From NCBI GenBank assembly GCA_005885015.1, contig VAYG01000064.1:41799-49244 (forward strand): 7,446 nucleotides of DNA, written 5' to 3'. The number at the start of each line of letters is the position of its first letter. The stretch's first letter is position 1. The notes beneath the pieces are model-generated. The model searched no databases. It had not been told where the DNA came from and saw nothing but the letters and a program-made list of their open reading frames with translations. Both the position numbers and the translations under genes were made by a program. Shown one piece after another: positions 6,158 through 7,446 of the stretch. Source of the stretch: Actinomycetota bacterium. GTDB lineage: Bacteria > Actinomycetota > UBA4738.

Positions 6158-6994
6158 TCAGGCGAAGGCCCGGAGATGCTGGAGGACGGTCTCCGCCAGG
6201 GCGTCGTCGCCGCCCGTCAGGAGGATGCCCTCTGCCAGGTAATACTCGGCGGGGACGCGGCGTCCGGCCACCATGGCGAACGCGTGAGCCCGCCCGGTGA
6301 TGACGCAGTCCGGCTGCTTGCCCTGGGGCGGACTCTCCCGCGCGGCCAGTCCCCAGTGCCACGTGCCACCCCCGACCGCCTCCAGGTCGACCAGGACGCT
6401 GCGGCCGGGAAACGACAGGCCGGCCAGCCCGAGCCCGTAGGGGATCAGCCGCACCGCCAGGTCGTTGACGCAGTAGATCGGGGGGTGTTCGAGCCGAGGG
6501 GGATTGCCTCCCCCGGCGAGGATGTCCTCCCCATGGAGCCACCATTCCATGACCCTGGACTGGACCAGGTAGGGCAGGCGGATCTCGCCACCGACCCACG
6601 GCACACTTCGGGCCTCCCATTCCTCGGGGGGGAGTTTGGAGGCCCGGGCCAGGAAGAGGTCGACGGCTCGCCCCCACTCCGCGACGATGGAGCGGAAGGG
6701 TTCCGTGGCCCGCCGCCTCACGATGAAGTCGTTGATCGCATCCACCGGCGAGGACCACCCGCCGTCGCTGGACTTGAAGAATTCCTCGAGCTCGGCGGGC
6801 GCCTCGCCGCCGAGCAGCGCCGCCGCGGCGATGTCGGTTCCGGCGAGGTGGGCCACGATGTCACGGTTCCGCCATCCCGGAGAGACGCTCTCCATCTCCC
6901 AGGCCTCGGGGGGCGTGTACTGGATCGACCGGCCCAGCGCCTCTCGTTCGGCCCGGGCCGTTCCCAGCAGCCACATCCGTTCCAGCGGGCTCAA
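6158..6994 (-). CDS. Maleylpyruvate isomerase-family mycothiol-dependent enzyme (DinB/MDMPI)
   Basis: The 278-aa product has an N-terminal DinB-like four-helix bundle (about 1-160) and a C-terminal SCP2-like domain (about 190-278, with DCVITGRAHAFAMVAGRR). The metal triad of the mycothiol-dependent maleylpyruvate isomerase family is present: H49 in DIVAHLAG, and E150 and H154 in EWWLHGED, an E-x3-H pair. These enzymes use mycothiol, the actinobacterial thiol, but most paralogues have unknown substrates. Nothing nearby indicates maleylpyruvate (gentisate) degradation, so a specific reaction should not be assumed. I chose TTG 6994 because GAGGG precedes it by 9 nt. ATG 6976 (272 aa) is nearly as good. 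The longest frame, from GTG 7111 (317 aa), would overlap the divergent kinase and begins with low-complexity, unconserved-looking sequence. Confidence 0.85.
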   Translation of the reverse strand: MSPLERMWLLGTARAEREALGRSIQYTPPEAWEMESVSPGWRNRDIVAHLAGTDIAAAALLGGEAPAELEEFFKSSDGGWSSPVDAINDFIVRRRATEPFRSIVAEWGRAVDLFLARASKLPPEEWEARSVPWVGGEIRLPYLVQSRVMEWWLHGEDILAGGGNPPRLEHPPIYCVNDLAVRLIPYGLGLAGLSFPGRSVLVDLEAVGGGTWHWGLAARESPPQGKQPDCVITGRAHAFAMVAGRRVPAEYYLAEGILLTGGDDALAETVLQHLRAFA

Positions 6995-7033
6995 CCGGCC
7001 CGTCCCTCGCTCCGTGCCGAGGGCGCGCCGTGA

Positions 7034-7045
7034 CGATCGATCGAT
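7034..7045. repeat. CGAT x3 tandem/palindromic tract in divergent intergenic region
   Basis: Three CGAT units in a row contain the 10-bp perfect palindromes CGATCGATCG and ATCGATCGAT. The tract lies between the divergent MDMPI-family and glycerate kinase genes and could be an operator half-site cluster. The motif is short, so chance is a fair explanation. Confidence 0.3.
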
Positions 7046-7060
7046 TGGGGGGTGAACGAA

Positions 7061-7076
7061 CCGCGCACCGGCGCGG
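7061..7076. repeat. Short perfect inverted repeat next to the divergent promoter
   Basis: CCGCGC and GCGCGG arms of 6 bp are separated by ACCG. The repeat ends 4 bp before the plus-strand TACCCT hexamer. It may be a repressor site covering the -35 to spacer region, or a chance GC-rich palindrome. It has no T-tract, so it is not a terminator. Confidence 0.3.
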
Positions 7077-7086
7077 ATTGTACCCT
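7077..7086. promoter_or_regulatory. Overlapping divergent -10-like elements
   Basis: On the plus strand TACCCT (7081-7086) fits the actinobacterial TAnnnT -10 pattern and is followed after 6 nt by the GTG start of glycerate kinase at 7093. That spacing would give a leaderless mRNA. On the minus strand TACAAT (7082-7077) matches the TATAAT consensus at five of six bases and would serve the MDMPI-family gene with a leader of roughly 75 nt. No good -35 is visible for either direction. Confidence 0.35.
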
Positions 7087-7092
7087 GGCCCG

Positions 7093-7446
7093 GTGCGGGT
7101 CCTGGTGGCACCGGACAAGTTCAAGGGGACGCTCTCGGCTCCTCAGGCTGCTGACGCGATCGCCCGTGGCTGGCGGGGGACGGATCCGGGCGCGGAGATG
7201 GACCTGGCGCCGATGGCCGACGGGGGAGAGGGAACCCTCGACGCGCTGGTGGGGGCCCTGGGCGGAGAGCGTCGCCCGGAGCAGGTGTCCGGCCCGCTCG
7301 GGGAACCGGTCGAAGCCGAATACGCCATCGTCCCTGGGCCGGACGGTCCGACGGCAGTCATCGAGATGGCCAGGGCCTCCGGGTTGGCGCTGGTCCCGGA
7401 GAGGAAGCGCGATCCCAAGCGGACCACCACCCGTGGGACCGGGGAG
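7093..7446 (+). CDS. Glycerate 2-kinase (GlxK/GarK family), N-terminal part, runs off the right edge
   Basis: The first 118 codons are open to the end of the window. This family phosphorylates D-glycerate with ATP to 2-phosphoglycerate, feeding glyoxylate or serine-derived carbon into glycolysis in the cytosol. Recognisable family motifs are the N-terminal MRVLVAPDKFKGTLSA (1-16), PMADGGEGT at 40-48, and EMARASGLALV from about residue 91, followed by the TTTRGTGE region at the edge. These match the family in order and spacing, but the full protein is about 370-390 aa, so two thirds is unseen. GTG 7093 is the only sensible start. No Shine-Dalgarno sequence precedes it, which fits the proposed leaderless transcript. 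It is divergent from the MDMPI-family gene. Confidence 0.92.
   Translation, partial: MRVLVAPDKFKGTLSAPQAADAIARGWRGTDPGAEMDLAPMADGGEGTLDALVGALGGERRPEQVSGPLGEPVEAEYAIVPGPDGPTAVIEMARASGLALVPERKRDPKRTTTRGTGE

Noticed and set aside
6176..7033. 285-codon plus-strand frame opposite the MDMPI-family gene
   Set aside because: The minus-strand product has an intact metal triad and two-domain layout. The plus-strand frame is Gly/Pro/Arg-rich with no family resemblance.
6995..7111. N-terminal extension of the MDMPI-family protein to GTG 7111
   Set aside because: It would overlap the divergent glycerate kinase start and adds about 39 low-complexity residues before the DinB fold.

Overview
The window is GC-rich, densely packed bacterial DNA, most likely chromosomal and from an actinobacterium (Actinomycetota). 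The evidence is a SUF iron-sulfur operon in the actinobacterial order (a short tail that looks like the Rieske-type ferredoxin, then sufC, sufS, sufU), a mycothiol-dependent maleylpyruvate-isomerase-family enzyme, an RskA-type anti-sigma factor, and frequent GTG/TTG starts. The genus cannot be told from the sequence.

Layout. Positions 1-45 are the last codons of the gene before sufC. Positions 46-2550 hold sufC (ATPase of the SUF scaffold), sufS (group II cysteine desulfurase) and sufU (zinc-dependent sulfur acceptor). These abut or overlap and are almost certainly co-transcribed. Three further plus-strand genes follow: a GNAT acetyltransferase whose N-terminus overlaps the end of sufU, a small class I SAM methyltransferase, and a CelD/BcsL-like (PF13480-type) acyltransferase ending at 4800. 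Their substrates cannot be read from the sequence.

On the minus strand, converging on that operon with a 9-bp gap, lie an ECF sigma factor (5522-6082) and its membrane-anchored zinc-finger anti-sigma factor (4810-5532), which overlap by 11 bp. A plausible ECF-type promoter (GAAC, 17-bp spacer, CGTA) lies just upstream of the sigma gene and suggests autoregulation. Upstream of these, also on the minus strand, is the mycothiol-dependent DinB/MDMPI-family enzyme. It is divergent from a glycerate 2-kinase that runs off the right edge. Their shared intergenic region holds two overlapping, oppositely oriented -10-like hexamers, and the kinase looks leaderless.

How they work together: SufS takes sulfur from cysteine, SufU relays the persulfide, and SufC powers assembly on the SufBCD scaffold (sufB and sufD presumably lie to the left). 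The sigma/anti-sigma pair forms a separate signal-response switch. I see no insertion sequence, CRISPR array, RNA gene, prophage or frank pseudogene. I found no undescribed multi-gene system. The most useful observations concern start sites (sufS, sufU, the GNAT gene), the candidate ECF autoregulatory promoter and the compact divergent promoter region.
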